A DNA stretch of 64,000 nucleotides, taken from Pipra filicauda (Eukaryota > Chordata > Aves > Passeriformes > Pipridae). The notes beneath the pieces were generated by a model, which was not told the DNA's origin, made no database searches, and saw only the letters and a list, made by a program, of their open reading frames with translations. The translations under genes and the position numbers were made by a program. The stretch is from the NCBI RefSeq assembly GCF_003945595.2, contig NW_024104368.1, positions 496,001 through 560,000 of the forward strand, read 5' to 3'. Below, in pieces: positions 50,701-61,900 of this stretch; the first letter of the stretch is position 1, and every line of letters starts with the position of its first letter.

Positions 50701-52947
50701 ATTCAGTGTAGCAAGCTCTCACAGCAATCTATCTCAGTTAGATAACAACACAATCTGCAAGGTTTCAAGGACAACCATAAGACATAGTGGAAAAAGAAAA
50801 GGATTAACACAATATACTTTCACACTGCACTCACTGCAAGTATCACAAAGTCTCTGTTTATGAGTCCTTGCCACAAGAACCCAGTTTGGACACACTGTGG
50901 AGGATACAAGGTTAGCTTGAAATCCAAGCTCCACTGCCTTTAGACAGATTCTGGCCTGATAATAGACATGGCAGTAGCTCTAGAGCATCCCAGTTGTGCA
51001 GCCACAGCACCAAGGTCCCCAAAGGCAAATGAAGACATGTGCTAAACCTGTGCAGCAGCAGTGGGTGAGGCAGAGATCAGTTCACTTCTTGTAGCAGGGC
51101 TCAAGCCAGCTGGGTTGTGCTTTAGAGTGGAAGCGTAAAGTAGCAGTGCCATCTACTACCACTGGAGCAAGGGCTGATTCTTTGATTTCACAATGCCTGA
51201 AGAACCATGGATTAGAAAGAAGCACACCACTGACAAAAACCTGCTGTGGCAAAAGAAGAAGCATTTGGATGCCTTGGATGTAGCATTTGGGCTGGGAAGC
51301 CTGAAACTCAAGGAGAAGAAAAGGCAAAGTTACGTTTGATGACATGGCCTGAAATGATAAGTTAACCTTCCTGATGCCAGAGAAGTCATGCCTTTTTACA
51401 GGAGGGGGAGGTTGAACAAGTGTCTTGTTACCACTGTTACTTTACATTGCCAAAGAGACACTATGAAATTGAGTCTTTCACCTTAAATGACAGTGTGGGC
51501 TGTGCCCTGTCACTGCAGAAGATGAGACTTTGTGCTAAGCAGATGGGTTTCTCCAGGTGCATACTCTTATGTACCAAGGCTGGTGAATAAATTGGCTGGG
51601 AAAGGGGATATTCATCCCCGTAATAAATACAGGTGAATTGCTAACAACAGGACTGAAAATATTCAGATTTAGGCAGAGAACAAGATTTCAGGCCGATATT
51701 TAGAGTTATCATTAAGAAACTGATAGTGATTAGTGCATTATAATCAGTAGTAGCAAAAATACTTTAAGAATATGGCTCAATGCCATGATTAAAGGCATTT
51801 GCCTGATTTCATGAAGACCTATAGTCCTCTGTGTGTATGCATATGGATGTACATTCTCATTTTTATGGAAGATCACCTGTCTTCCTAAGGACTTCATGGC
51901 TTTATGTACATTCTTGTTACATTTGGAATCTGCAATAATGTTACCAATGAAATTGTCTATGAATAATACATTACTGAATCACATAAAATAGTCAATGATT
52001 TCTTGAGGGATAATGAAAACTACTAGTACTCACTGGGTGTTCAGGCCAGACAGTACATTGCTTACTAATTCATTTTAGTCTCTGTTAAATAAAATATTCT
52101 ATTAATTAATCTCTAGCGTCATAGATCATACAGCACCAGAGCAAATGAGAAGTTGATCTGAACACCCTGAATGATATCAATAACCCACAGCTCAGCTCTG
52201 CTGCAGCACAATTACGAGAGGGATGCTGAGGATACACTGGTATTCTGCACTGGAAGGCAGGTGTCACTGCTCAGCTTTTACCTGATACTCATAAAACCTG
52301 AGCCTCATGAGCAGTGCAGAGTCTAAAACATCCACCATTGTGCACACTAGTCAAAGGAAATAAGCAAATAGGCCTAATCAGACGGATCTTTGCAGGTAGC
52401 CGGGTATTTTCAAAGGGCCTGAGATGATTCCTAGGAAAGTGGTGGAAGCCAGCTGCAGGATCCTACTCCACGTTTTGCTGGGACTGCCTTTCCTACCTCA
52501 GCCACTTGCTAGGACAAGATATGTCAGTGAATTACTTGTACCAGACACCTTGAATATTTAGATAACTTTCAGTTCAGTCTTTTTATGCTCAAGAACTTAG
52601 TCCATTAGCCTTTGCAAAATGGGAAAAGCCCACTGTCTAGTGAGTTCATCAAGCGAGACTGGCAAATAGTGAATTATATTTCCAAAATATGACTCTTGTT
52701 TAAGTAAGGATACTGCAAGGTGCAAGAAGAATTGCTGAGTAGAAATCCAGAAAATAAAAAATCTGGTTTGGAGGGTTTATTATAATTTTAAAAATAAGTA
52801 CCATACAGGAAAACTTATTTCGCCAAATAGAGCTGCATTCTGAAGTATCTGCTTCTATCCTTTACTTTGTAAATTGCTGCTTTTGAAAACGTCATTTTCA
52901 TGTATACTGCACGTTCCAAGGTTCATTAACAAGCGTTAACATCCTTG
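47716..52947. other. non-coding stretch
   Basis: No exon is supported. It contains a G-free A/C tract at 48421-48488. The 112-codon frame at 48596 (+) and 87-codon frame at 51082 (-) have no domain I recognise and no codon bias. Confidence 0.55.
48421..48488. repeat. second G-free A/C-rich tract
   Basis: Sixty-eight bases without G, built from CAAAA, CCAAA and CCCAAA units. It is similar in style to the tract at 43839 but lacks long C runs. Confidence 0.85.
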
Positions 52948-53118
52948 TTAACTCGTCTTGACAGTGGATTGTCTCTGCTGGGGCTTAGAGCTCTTACTGC
53001 CTTTCAGGTCCTGAAGCAATGACAGCATGTACTGCACAGCAGAGCTCAGCCAGAACCCAACAGTGCAGGTACTGTACAAATACATAACAAAAGCCTTCTT
53101 CAGGCACTCAGTCCTAAC
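52948..53118 (-). other. weak candidate terminal exon with a hydrophobic segment
   Basis: On the minus strand an acceptor-like sequence ending CAG (53121-53119) precedes 57 codons to TAA. The frame is rich in codons such as CTG, AAG, CAG and AGC and has a moderate G/C third-position excess. It has a central hydrophobic region (VGFWLSSAVQYMLSLL) and a polar, Lys/Gln/Ser-rich tail. There is no recognised family, no matching upstream exon, and no ATG near the start of the open region. It could be a chance frame or a remnant. Confidence 0.12.
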
Positions 53119-54726
53119 CTGCTGATAGCACACCAATAGAGATATTAAATCCTCAATATTTGACTGCTAGATATCTGAAAATATTTAGACTTTTCCCCTA
53201 TAAAACTTGGAAAACAATTTGCTACCAAATCAAATAATCCCTGCTTACTCCTCCAGGGAAAAATTGACACACTGATATGACACTCCAGTGATTACCAGAT
53301 TGAAAACTGGCAAGAATTATCTATACTCTTCACATGCTATTTCATTTGCTTACAAAGCATCAGACTGTTTTGTTATAAAATATATTACATTGTAAGCAGT
53401 GTTACCTTGTTTCAAACATACCCAGATGATACACTTTTGCCTCATTCACTTCACCAATCGGTACTGTTGGCTAGAGTGGTAAAACCTGAGAGTCGAAGTA
53501 AAGTATATGCTGATATAAATCAGAGAGGAAAACTTAGGTTTCATCTTGTGTGTGTTTTTTTTTTTTCTTTCCTTGCTCTCTCCTTTTTATCACTACAAAG
53601 ATGGATTGAGATAAGAGATAAAATCTAGAAACAAGGTGCAACAGTCTCAAGGGGAAAAAAACGAAAACATCTCATCCCTCTTCAAAAGCATCTAAATGAA
53701 AATGTTGTATTGCTGTTTAATTCTAAACCAATAGCTTTCCATTCATTTCATCAAATAAACAGGAATAAAGCATGAAAAAATACCAAAACTATTTTTTTCA
53801 TAGTACTCTTTTTTTTTTTTTTTTCCACAGCACCTCAACCCACTTTTTCAGGAGACTCTATTAAGAGCTGCATTTATCTTTTTATAACTGAATAAACTAA
53901 TGCAGCGCCTTCAGCTGCTCCAGATGCAGTCTCATGTGAGCCATCTACAAAATGTGCTTATAGAGGACCTAGAAAAATTTTATAAGAAATGAATGCTTGA
54001 TGTTGGTCCTGGAGTGACTTTGTTTTGGTTCAGTGCCAAGTGACCTTCAGACACACAGTAATTGCTCAGCAGTGGGATCCAGTTCAAAGCAGATTCTCAG
54101 AGAATCTAGTAACTTGTAGATGGAGCTGTCCTGCAGAGGCTAAAGCATTTGCAGAATGGGTTGGGGTTCCTGTGGCAGGACAGGAGTGAATGCATGCATC
54201 TTTGGCCAGATCACTTTGGTCATGCTTATACTGTTACCCTTCTGACTCCTGTCACAGCAGCAGAGACTATACAATTCCCTGTGAAGCTTTATATCAGGAA
54301 TCATATGAGGTGTCTGTGAGTTGCCACTTTCCAATAAAAATGGGCCACTAGAGACAACTGAGCTGAGCATGGGGGAAACAATCTGAAAGGATCCATGTAG
54401 CTCTTAACAGCAGCCAGGAAGACTGGGCTGTTCAGAAATTAAGATGCCCAAGCCCAAGCATAAAGAAAATCCCTTCCATGGTCTACATAGGTGACCCTTC
54501 ACAGCCTGCTGCCATTTCCCACCAGCTAGGATAGAGAAAGGCTGGCAAGCAAAACTCAACCTCTAGTACACCAGACCAACTCTCAATTTATATAATAAAT
54601 GTAGGAGACTTTTATAAGAAAGAGAAAGGGGTATAATTTGGTTAGATGAACAGCAAAGGGTTGAACAAGGGGGAAGAAGGAAGGGAACTATGCATCTGAA
54701 TAGATGGTATGCAGGCACTTGAGAAT
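53119..54726. other. non-coding stretch
   Basis: It contains T runs at about 53557-53567 and 53809-53824; the latter is followed by CCACAG and looks like a splice acceptor, but no coding frame continues from it with any bias. No exon is called. Confidence 0.55.
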
Positions 54727-54795
54727 TGGCAGTGTTTGGTTAATGGTTGTACTCAATCTTAGAGGTCTTTTCCAACTGAAACAATTCTACAGTTT
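54727..54795 (+). mobile_element. CR1 LINE fragment, extreme 3' end
   Basis: TTGGCAGTGTTTGGTTAATG, GTTGTACTCAATCTTAGAGG and TCTTTTCCAACTGAAACAAT followed by TCTACAGTTT correspond to the CR1 3' terminus (GGTTGGACTCGATGATCTTA, AAGGTCTTTTCCAACC, then ATTCTATGATTC-type repeats). Only about 70 bases are recognisable. It is an old, strongly 5'-truncated copy in the same orientation as the copy at 23495. Confidence 0.8.
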
Positions 54796-57284
54796 TTAAG
54801 ATACAGGAAATGCTTTCGAGTGTATTTCACTGTAGTTAAAAAAATTAAACAAAACCCACAAACCACACAGACAAAACCATTAAATTGAACAAAAAATTAA
54901 TCCCTCAAATAACGAATTCCAAAGAAGCAGTGAGTTCAGCAGCAGTGAAGTGATATACAGGATTTCATGCATATGAAGAATGATGATGATCTTCCTTAAG
55001 AAACTGCAAAACACAACCTCTAAGTTAGCAACTTACTAAACTCTGGCTGCCAGGGAAAAAGCAGCTGCTTCTAACATTTTATTCTGCAGACAGACTGTCA
55101 TTCAGGGGAAGAAGGGAAGAGCAGCAACCAGAAAACCTTCACGCTCATCTGCTCTATTTCCATTTCACATTATTATTCCTTTTTTGTATTGCGATGTGCA
55201 TGCAATCTCATTCTCTGGGAATATGAAACCTGCAGCCACTATTTCTTTAAAGACAAATTTCTAAACAGTCCAATCTCACTGCCTTTCTTTATGGATATAA
55301 TCTCCATTTCTCTAGGTATTATCTATCTGCCCAAAAGCTCAATTGTAATCTTAAAACTAAACAGGTTTTGTCACAAAGTAAAGAGTTTACAAAAACTTTC
55401 TGCTTCCTGTGATAATATCCTGGCTCTCTGGACAACTGGTCATCGTACAAGTCCAAACCCAGCTATCCCTAATACTTTAAGAGGGAATTCCTGTGGCTGG
55501 TGACACTAATGTTGAAAAATAAATGTTGGTGGTCTGCTTCACACTGCTATCCACAGTCTCCCCCAGAAATCTGGTCCTTCCTGTTTAAGCCTGAAACTTG
55601 GCATGGCCGATGATACAGCATAAGAGTGGAAAAGTGTATCTAGTCTATTTGGGTCTTAAATACGGATATCTAAATCAGATGTTTTGAACTAAAATATAAC
55701 AATTTTAGCAGCAGCAACCAGCTAGCTGTTTTATCCTTTCTTCCTCAGACACTGTTTCACAGCCCTGAGCAAAAGGATTCAGCTGTCCTACTCTGAAGGT
55801 GGAGAAACTGGAGTGAATTAAAAAAGGATATGTCTTGTCCCTGACCAAGTGACAATTGAGGAGTTAAGCTGAGATCAGCACCGGGTGGTCTGGGCTCCAG
55901 CCTCACCTGCCATCTCAGGCAGACTGCACTAACACACCAGAGCAACGCTGAAGTACATTTAATCCAGTATATCCTGGGGTGGCACTTGGGCAGTGCACTG
56001 GACAGATCAGCACTTCCTGAAGAAAGCTTTTTTTGTCTGATACAGGTCCTCAGGAATATATTTCCATGAGAAATTGATTTGAATGCTTTCCAAGGAAGTG
56101 TGACACTGCCTGGCTATACACATTTCAGCATGGCCCCTTTGCTGTCATCTTCTAAATCAATTTCTTTCACTTGGTGCCAACACAGCATATTAGTTTTTAA
56201 GTTGCCTTTTTACTGAAAACCTGTGCATTTTATTGGTTATAAGAAACCTTTGAGAGGGAGAAGAGTAGAGAGAAATATCAAAGCTAGACTTGAGACCATA
56301 TCTTGCTTTTCCTTTCAAAATCAAAGGGGAAAACTTTGTTCTTTATCTTGTAATGTGATTCATGGCTCTTTCCATAAGGCATTGATAATATAATTCATTA
56401 ATTTGGCATTGGTAATCTTCACTATTTTCTTTGTATATATTTCATTAGCATGAGCCTGTCCACACTTTAAAAGGTATCCTGCCTTAAACATGTTAGCACA
56501 AGAGTAAACCTGAAGCAGTTGCATAGAACATGGGTGTTTTTGTGAGGGAAAGTGACCTGGCATTAGCAGACAAAGCTAGCCAGAAACACAAGGAGATGAA
56601 TTCAGAGTTTTGGGGTAGCTTATTAATTAATTGCTTTCTTCTTATAAAATTGTGTTACAGAAATTTGATTTTGAGATAACAAGCAAAAAGAAAAATGTTA
56701 ACTCCCAAAGCACTTTATGGAGAAGGCCAAAATCATTGCTTTCTTTTTGAAACCCAGCCAGGTACAGACACCTAAGTACAGCAAAATGAGTCACTCACAG
56801 CAGTCTAACAGCCAAGGCAACCCCCCACATTTCAGTGCTGTGCCTACTAGCCTGAAGACATATTCTTTGGAGGTGTAAAACTACCATTAGGAGAAAAAAA
56901 AAGCAACATCAGATTTGCACTTCTGTTACAGGAAAGGTTAAAATATTAACTGATAGAGCACTAAAGTGAAGCATCTTATCACCATAAAGTCAAGTTTCTC
57001 TAGAACAGTGTAGGATTATACCAGGACTATAAAATAGTCCTACAGAAAATGGCACGTCCAAACTACATGCTTCCAACACTGCATGTTTAACTGATAATAG
57101 TTCCTAAAATAAAATACCTAGGTTGGAGTTGCAAAAGGTGGAAGACATTCAGGCACACATTTCCAATCAACTTTCAGTTGGAAGAATTTGACCCACTTCT
57201 GCTTTGATTTTACTTTAAATAAAAACTGCACTTCACATTTTGGGGTGATCAGGCTTGACTCTTGATACAACAGTCAGCCTTGTG
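54796..57284. other. non-coding stretch
   Basis: No exon is supported. The 104-codon frame at 55189 (+) lacks codon bias and any domain. A diverged reverse-strand CR1 was considered near 57120 and not called. Confidence 0.6.
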
Positions 57285-57770
57285 ATATTCCGAGCACAAA
57301 CAACCCTGGAGACCCATAAATGTCATTTGCTGATAATTTTTTCACGTATGTGGCAAACAAGAATTTTAACACAGGGAGGGAAATATTTGTGCTGCATTGC
57401 CTTCTTTGCTGACCATTGACTCATGGCTCATGTGGGGCTGATAGTAGTGGCAGCGGATCATAATCTAAACTTTCATATTTTTAAATGCTTTGAATATGCA
57501 CAATGGTGTGTAAGTGCCAAATAACATTGTTTTACTTTAACAGCACTTAGCCCCATTCACGCACAACTGACTCGATCTATAATCATTTGGACACAAGAGC
57601 ATGCTGTAACTGTAAGAAGCAAAAGGGAGCAGTTCAACATCAGTTTTCACGATAATTTGTATTACCTAATTTCTAGCTAATTCTAGCAGACTAACTTGCC
57701 CCTCTCTTGTAACAACAATTCATGCCTGACAGATAAACAAAATGCTCTCTAACAGAAAATTATTGAGAAA
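57285..57770. promoter_or_regulatory. candidate conserved element with AP-1/MAF motifs
   Basis: The stretch is repeat-free. A perfect AP-1 site TGACTCA (57417-57423) stands three bases after a MAF half-site TGCTGAC (57408-57414). A second AP-1-like TGACTCG lies at 57568-57574. Dispersed CpGs survive, for example near 57347 and 57560. The character resembles developmental enhancers in gene deserts; the function is inferred. Confidence 0.35.
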
Positions 57771-58738
57771 ATGTACTGTAACAAAAATACTGTAATATCT
57801 AATGGCAGGTATTCAAGGCTTACCTTTATTTGCCAGTATAATCATCAGCATATATCAAATATCCATACAGCGTTCCTAAGCACTGCAGTGTCTGTATAGC
57901 ACGTATTAAACTTCTTTGAGCTGTTCAAAATGAATCAACTAAATTTTACAGTACATAAAACAACCCCCAAAGCAAGTAGTGTTTTGGGAGAGGTAACTTC
58001 TTTATCTTCTTAAGTAACCTACATTTACTGCAACAGTGTCTAGAAAGCACTGCCATCAGGTACCAGTTATGGTGCTAACTGATGTGGATTTAACTGCTCC
58101 ACCGTGTTTGCAACTCTCTGTGGTATGTTACCTGCTGTTCTGCATTCTCCCCCATACTGCATCACCTCCTTGTTCACCTGGGTGAACTGCTGGGATCCTA
58201 GAGCAGGAGGAGGAGAATGCTTTTACCCTGCATGAACACCAGCTACTTTGAAACCCTAGTACCTGCTGGGGGTCCTTGAGACACTGCAGGACCCACAGAG
58301 TGTAGATGGCAACAGCACTGCCACCTCACATCCTGGTACTGAGAACAGCTTGAATCAAATCCATGAAGCACAATAGGGCTGCTCTGTGAACACCTGCAGG
58401 ATCTTTGTTTTTGTTTCCCTCTGAGGCCTCCAGACTGAGGCAACTAGCAGCAGGTTTTAGTGACTCATGAAGCATCAAAGTAAAGCCCTTCTTCAGTCTT
58501 GTAATCGCGACAAGCTAAGCTACTCTGAATTGTACATGTACTACTAACTCTACAGAGAGTCTACGTGAGACCAGTTCTTCCTACTTAAATACTAGCGTTC
58601 ACTTCTATCCTTATTAAGTTCACATTTTCTAACTCTCCCTTTTTTTTTGTCCCCTACCTAATTTAACTCTTGTTAAGTTGTAATGTGCAAGCAGTCCTGA
58701 GCCCTGCAGCCCGGGTACTGGAGCCATCTGATTTGTGA

Positions 58739-58759
58739 CCAGTACCATACTGGTACTGG
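58739..58759. other. 8-bp stem-loop in a GGTACT repeat
   Basis: CCAGTACC and GGTACTGG pair around a 5-base loop. A further GGTACTG copy follows directly, giving a small direct repeat as well. Confidence 0.5.
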
Positions 58760-60462
58760 TACTGTATCTGAGATACACAAAGGATACACATATTTAAAAG
58801 GAAAGAGACACCAGCTCACAATTTTACATTACTGCAGCTCGTTCTGAGCCAGCATGGGTATTTCTTCTCTACAGCACTAGCCCATGTAGATGTACCCTAG
58901 ACGAGTTTACTTGCTTAGTTAATGCTACTGACATACGAGAAGGTTTCCTGTTCCTACAGACAACTTCTGTCAAGAACTCCCCCGCTACAAAAGATTCATA
59001 ATTTAAATAGAAAAGGCTCTAAATAATTTCTGAAGGTGATACTTATGAATTGAAGCCATTTTTCATGGTAAAGCCCCAAACAAATGATTATCTGTCAATA
59101 AATCTATCATGTATGACATCTGTGCTCCCATGGGGTCAACCCCGCAGTAAACAAACAAAAGGCTCTTTTAATGATTCACCATTGCCTAAAGGGAAGGAGA
59201 AAGAAAACATTATTTTTTCTTGAAATATAGGTTGGCAGACCTACATTGATGAGACATTTACATCCAAAGGATATTTTCCTTATGCGGGGACACAGCTTGC
59301 TTCTAACATTCTCTTTTTATTAGGGAGTGGCAGGGAACAGCCCAAATCAAAATCAAGTTCTCCAAAGTTGTGGGGCATAAACCACTGATTCTCCTTAAGC
59401 TTAAAGCTAAAGAGTAAAAACATTCCTCAGTAATGTGTGAGATCTGATAGTCTAAAACTGTAGAGAGTCATTAAAAAACCCCAAATGTGGCAATTTCCCC
59501 TTCTTGTTTCCATGTACCGGGGGACAAAAGAACATCTAAGTTGTTCCACAGTTAATGCAAGAATCTGACAGAGAAGCCCAAATTGGGTAGAATGAAACTC
59601 TTTTCATTCTTCCAAACAAGTTCCCAAACAATGTGCTGCCTTTACTTTAAGGAAGGCACTCGGACCTCGTTTTTTCCTTGTTTACCGCTTGACCATTGGA
59701 CAAGCCTTCACCATTATCACCACAAAGCACATGCTGGTTAGTGGTTTCCACTGGTTCAAAACTGTGTCATCACAATATTGAGTCTGATTGGTCCTGTGCA
59801 TTTGGGGTGAGATAGATGCCAGAAGAGAGCCATGCTGAGACCTTGCACAGCCCTGACCCTCCCTGGCATCATGTGAGAGCAGCAGGAAAATGCTGGAGCT
59901 GGAAGCATCTGGCACTGAAAGGGAGTCCAAAACTGTGAGCCCGCTTGGTCTTCCAGTAAGCAATTTGAGAGAGAGTGTAGAAAGAGGCTCATGGGTACTT
60001 TGCATCAGCCTAGCTGGAACAGTACTAGCAAACAGCTTGTGATGTTCAGGACTTCACAACTGAACTCCAAGTTCCTGGCATGAGCATTCTGCTGACAGAA
60101 GTTTTGGAGAAGGAATGTGTATCAGAGAAACCCTCATTAAAATGCTATGTCCTGAGTATGCTGCTCAGAAGGGCTGAGGTGGGGAGCCCGCAGTCAGCTT
60201 TACTGGAGCAGTTCCTTCATGTTAACCTATTTAACAAGGTCTCCCAATTTTTCTCTACAAGTTCCTTTGAAACTGAGTCACCTGAGCTGGAGCTCACATA
60301 TACTGCTGTCTGCCAGTAATGAGCTTTTATCATAAGAGGTTGGCAAGAGCTTGGGTTTGCAGAATTTGATGGTCCATTCTATCACACCACTTCTCCATTG
60401 CTCCTACACCAATGGTCACACTAGCATGGATGGGGACAACAAAGTGGAGAACGGGGTCTATA

Positions 60463-60482
60463 AAGCACCACAGATGGTGCTT
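60463..60482. other. 8-bp perfect stem-loop
   Basis: AAGCACCA and TGGTGCTT pair around a CAGA loop. It is too short to be a microRNA precursor and its role is unknown. Confidence 0.5.
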
Positions 60483-61620
60483 CGTTAACTGAGCTAGGCT
60501 TCATTGTGTGGAAATACACTTGCATCTAAATATATAGTTTTCAGCATTTATTACAACTGAAAACACATACACATTACAGCTAAAAAAAAAACTAACTCAT
60601 TGCAGTCTAACAGGTCCCACTGGTGAATAATTCCATGCACAAGTTGCACTGCTGAAGATAAATGAGCTAGATTACCTAGGTAATATCTCATCCAGCTGAG
60701 TAAAGGGTGCTAAATGGTGTATGAATATGCGTAAAGCCAAGTGACAGAAGTACATACTCATTTTCGAAAAAGGAAAGAGTAATAGAATAATGTTATACTC
60801 AGGCTTTCTAACACAGCTTAAATTAAGGGTGGAATTTCACTCTATCATTATTTCCATTATACACTTTTATTTGGAAGGGTTAAGAACTCAACTAATATAC
60901 GCACTCTTGGATGAAATTTCACAGGTAGAGCATTCCAGCAGGAAAAATCAGCATTATATATCAGGAAGAGAAATTGTTTGTAATTTTTACATAAGAGTTC
61001 AGCACAAAATAATTCTCAAACTTTTCCATTTCTTTCAATTAAAGTGTCAGATGTCTGTGTTTGTAATAAAGCTCTTAATGAATAAACTATCAGCACATAA
61101 TGAAGTGCACACCAGAGCAGACATTGCAATTATTGTGCATGTTAAAAATATTTTTTCTCCTCTACTATATATATTGCTTAGTTCTTCCAAGTTTCAGGAG
61201 GCAAGATGAAAAATAAAAAAATCTGGAAGATATGTTCTCTGGCCTACAGATCAAGACTATTTAGCATTTGCTGTCTTCGCTCCTGACAGAACCTGGGCAC
61301 TTGAAAAAGTCTGGAAACAGGGAGAAGCTGAGAGAGCTCTGCACCTAGTCTATTTTCAGTCAGGTACCATCTCTTACTTCTCTTCTTAGCACAAGGATAT
61401 TGTTACAGCTTCAGACTTCACATAGAAGGTGTTCAAACCTTAACATAAAGACAGCTACCACTGAACTCTCAGACACAGCAAACCCCCAGTCTGCACAGCA
61501 CTGGGTGCTCAGCAGAGCTGCAGGGTGCTGACACCTGCAGAGAAAGTGCACACCATATGGAGCGGATGTAAGGTATGGGGACTCCCCGGAAAGTTGGTTT
61601 CCAAACATTGGATTAGCTTT

Positions 61621-61900
61621 AAAAGATGATCTTTGATGATTTGACCTTGAACAATGTTGTCTTTTTAGTTAAACAGTGGGAAATATTATTAAATACTTCT
61701 GCTATATCTTAAGATTAAAAATCTTATGGTCTGCTTATACTGCTGTATTCCAAGCTATTCAACTGAGAGCAATAAAGACAAATTTCATTTCAGCGGGATC
61801 TGTTTAATTAGTCTGCAATGAGCTTTGCCCTGTTAGAGGTTTATAGCAAATTTTGTGGAAAATGCTCTATGCAATTCTATTTAGTCTTACTCCATCCCAT
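61621..61900. promoter_or_regulatory. candidate regulatory element with TCF, nuclear receptor and SOX motifs
   Basis: Within 26 bases lie CTTTGATG (TCF/LEF type, 61631-61638), TGACCTTGA (61642-61650, reverse of TCAAGGTCA, the extended half-site of SF-1/ERR orphan receptors) and AACAATG (SOX type, 61650-61656). The preceding AAAGATGATCTTT is palindromic. The rest, to about 61900, is smooth repeat-free AT-rich sequence. The function is inferred. Confidence 0.4.

Larger units (their letters stand above)
57771..61620. other. non-coding stretch
   Basis: No exon is supported. The 139-codon frame at 60790 (+) is AT-rich with no bias or domain. Two short perfect hairpins are listed separately (58739-58759 and 60463-60482). 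Confidence 0.6.

Noticed and set aside
51082..51345. 87-codon minus frame, considered as a transposon ORF remnant
   Set aside because: Third positions are not biased, and no reverse transcriptase, transposase or gag motif is visible.
53809..53840. T16 followed by CCACAG, resembling a splice acceptor
   Set aside because: No coding frame with bias or a donor follows; homopolymers mimic acceptors.
56125..56150. AGCATGGCCCC, similar to part of U6 RNA
   Set aside because: Only this short string matches; the rest of U6, including the conserved 5' and 3' segments, is absent.
57118..57150. possible reverse-strand CR1 end (CTAGGTTGGAGTTGCAAAAG)
   Set aside because: Similarity is limited to about 25 bases, with no terminal GAATCATA-type repeats beside it.
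60790..61209. 139-codon open frame on + strand
   Set aside because: AT-rich composition, no codon bias, no domain and no splice or polyadenylation context. Chance frames this long are expected in 64 kb.
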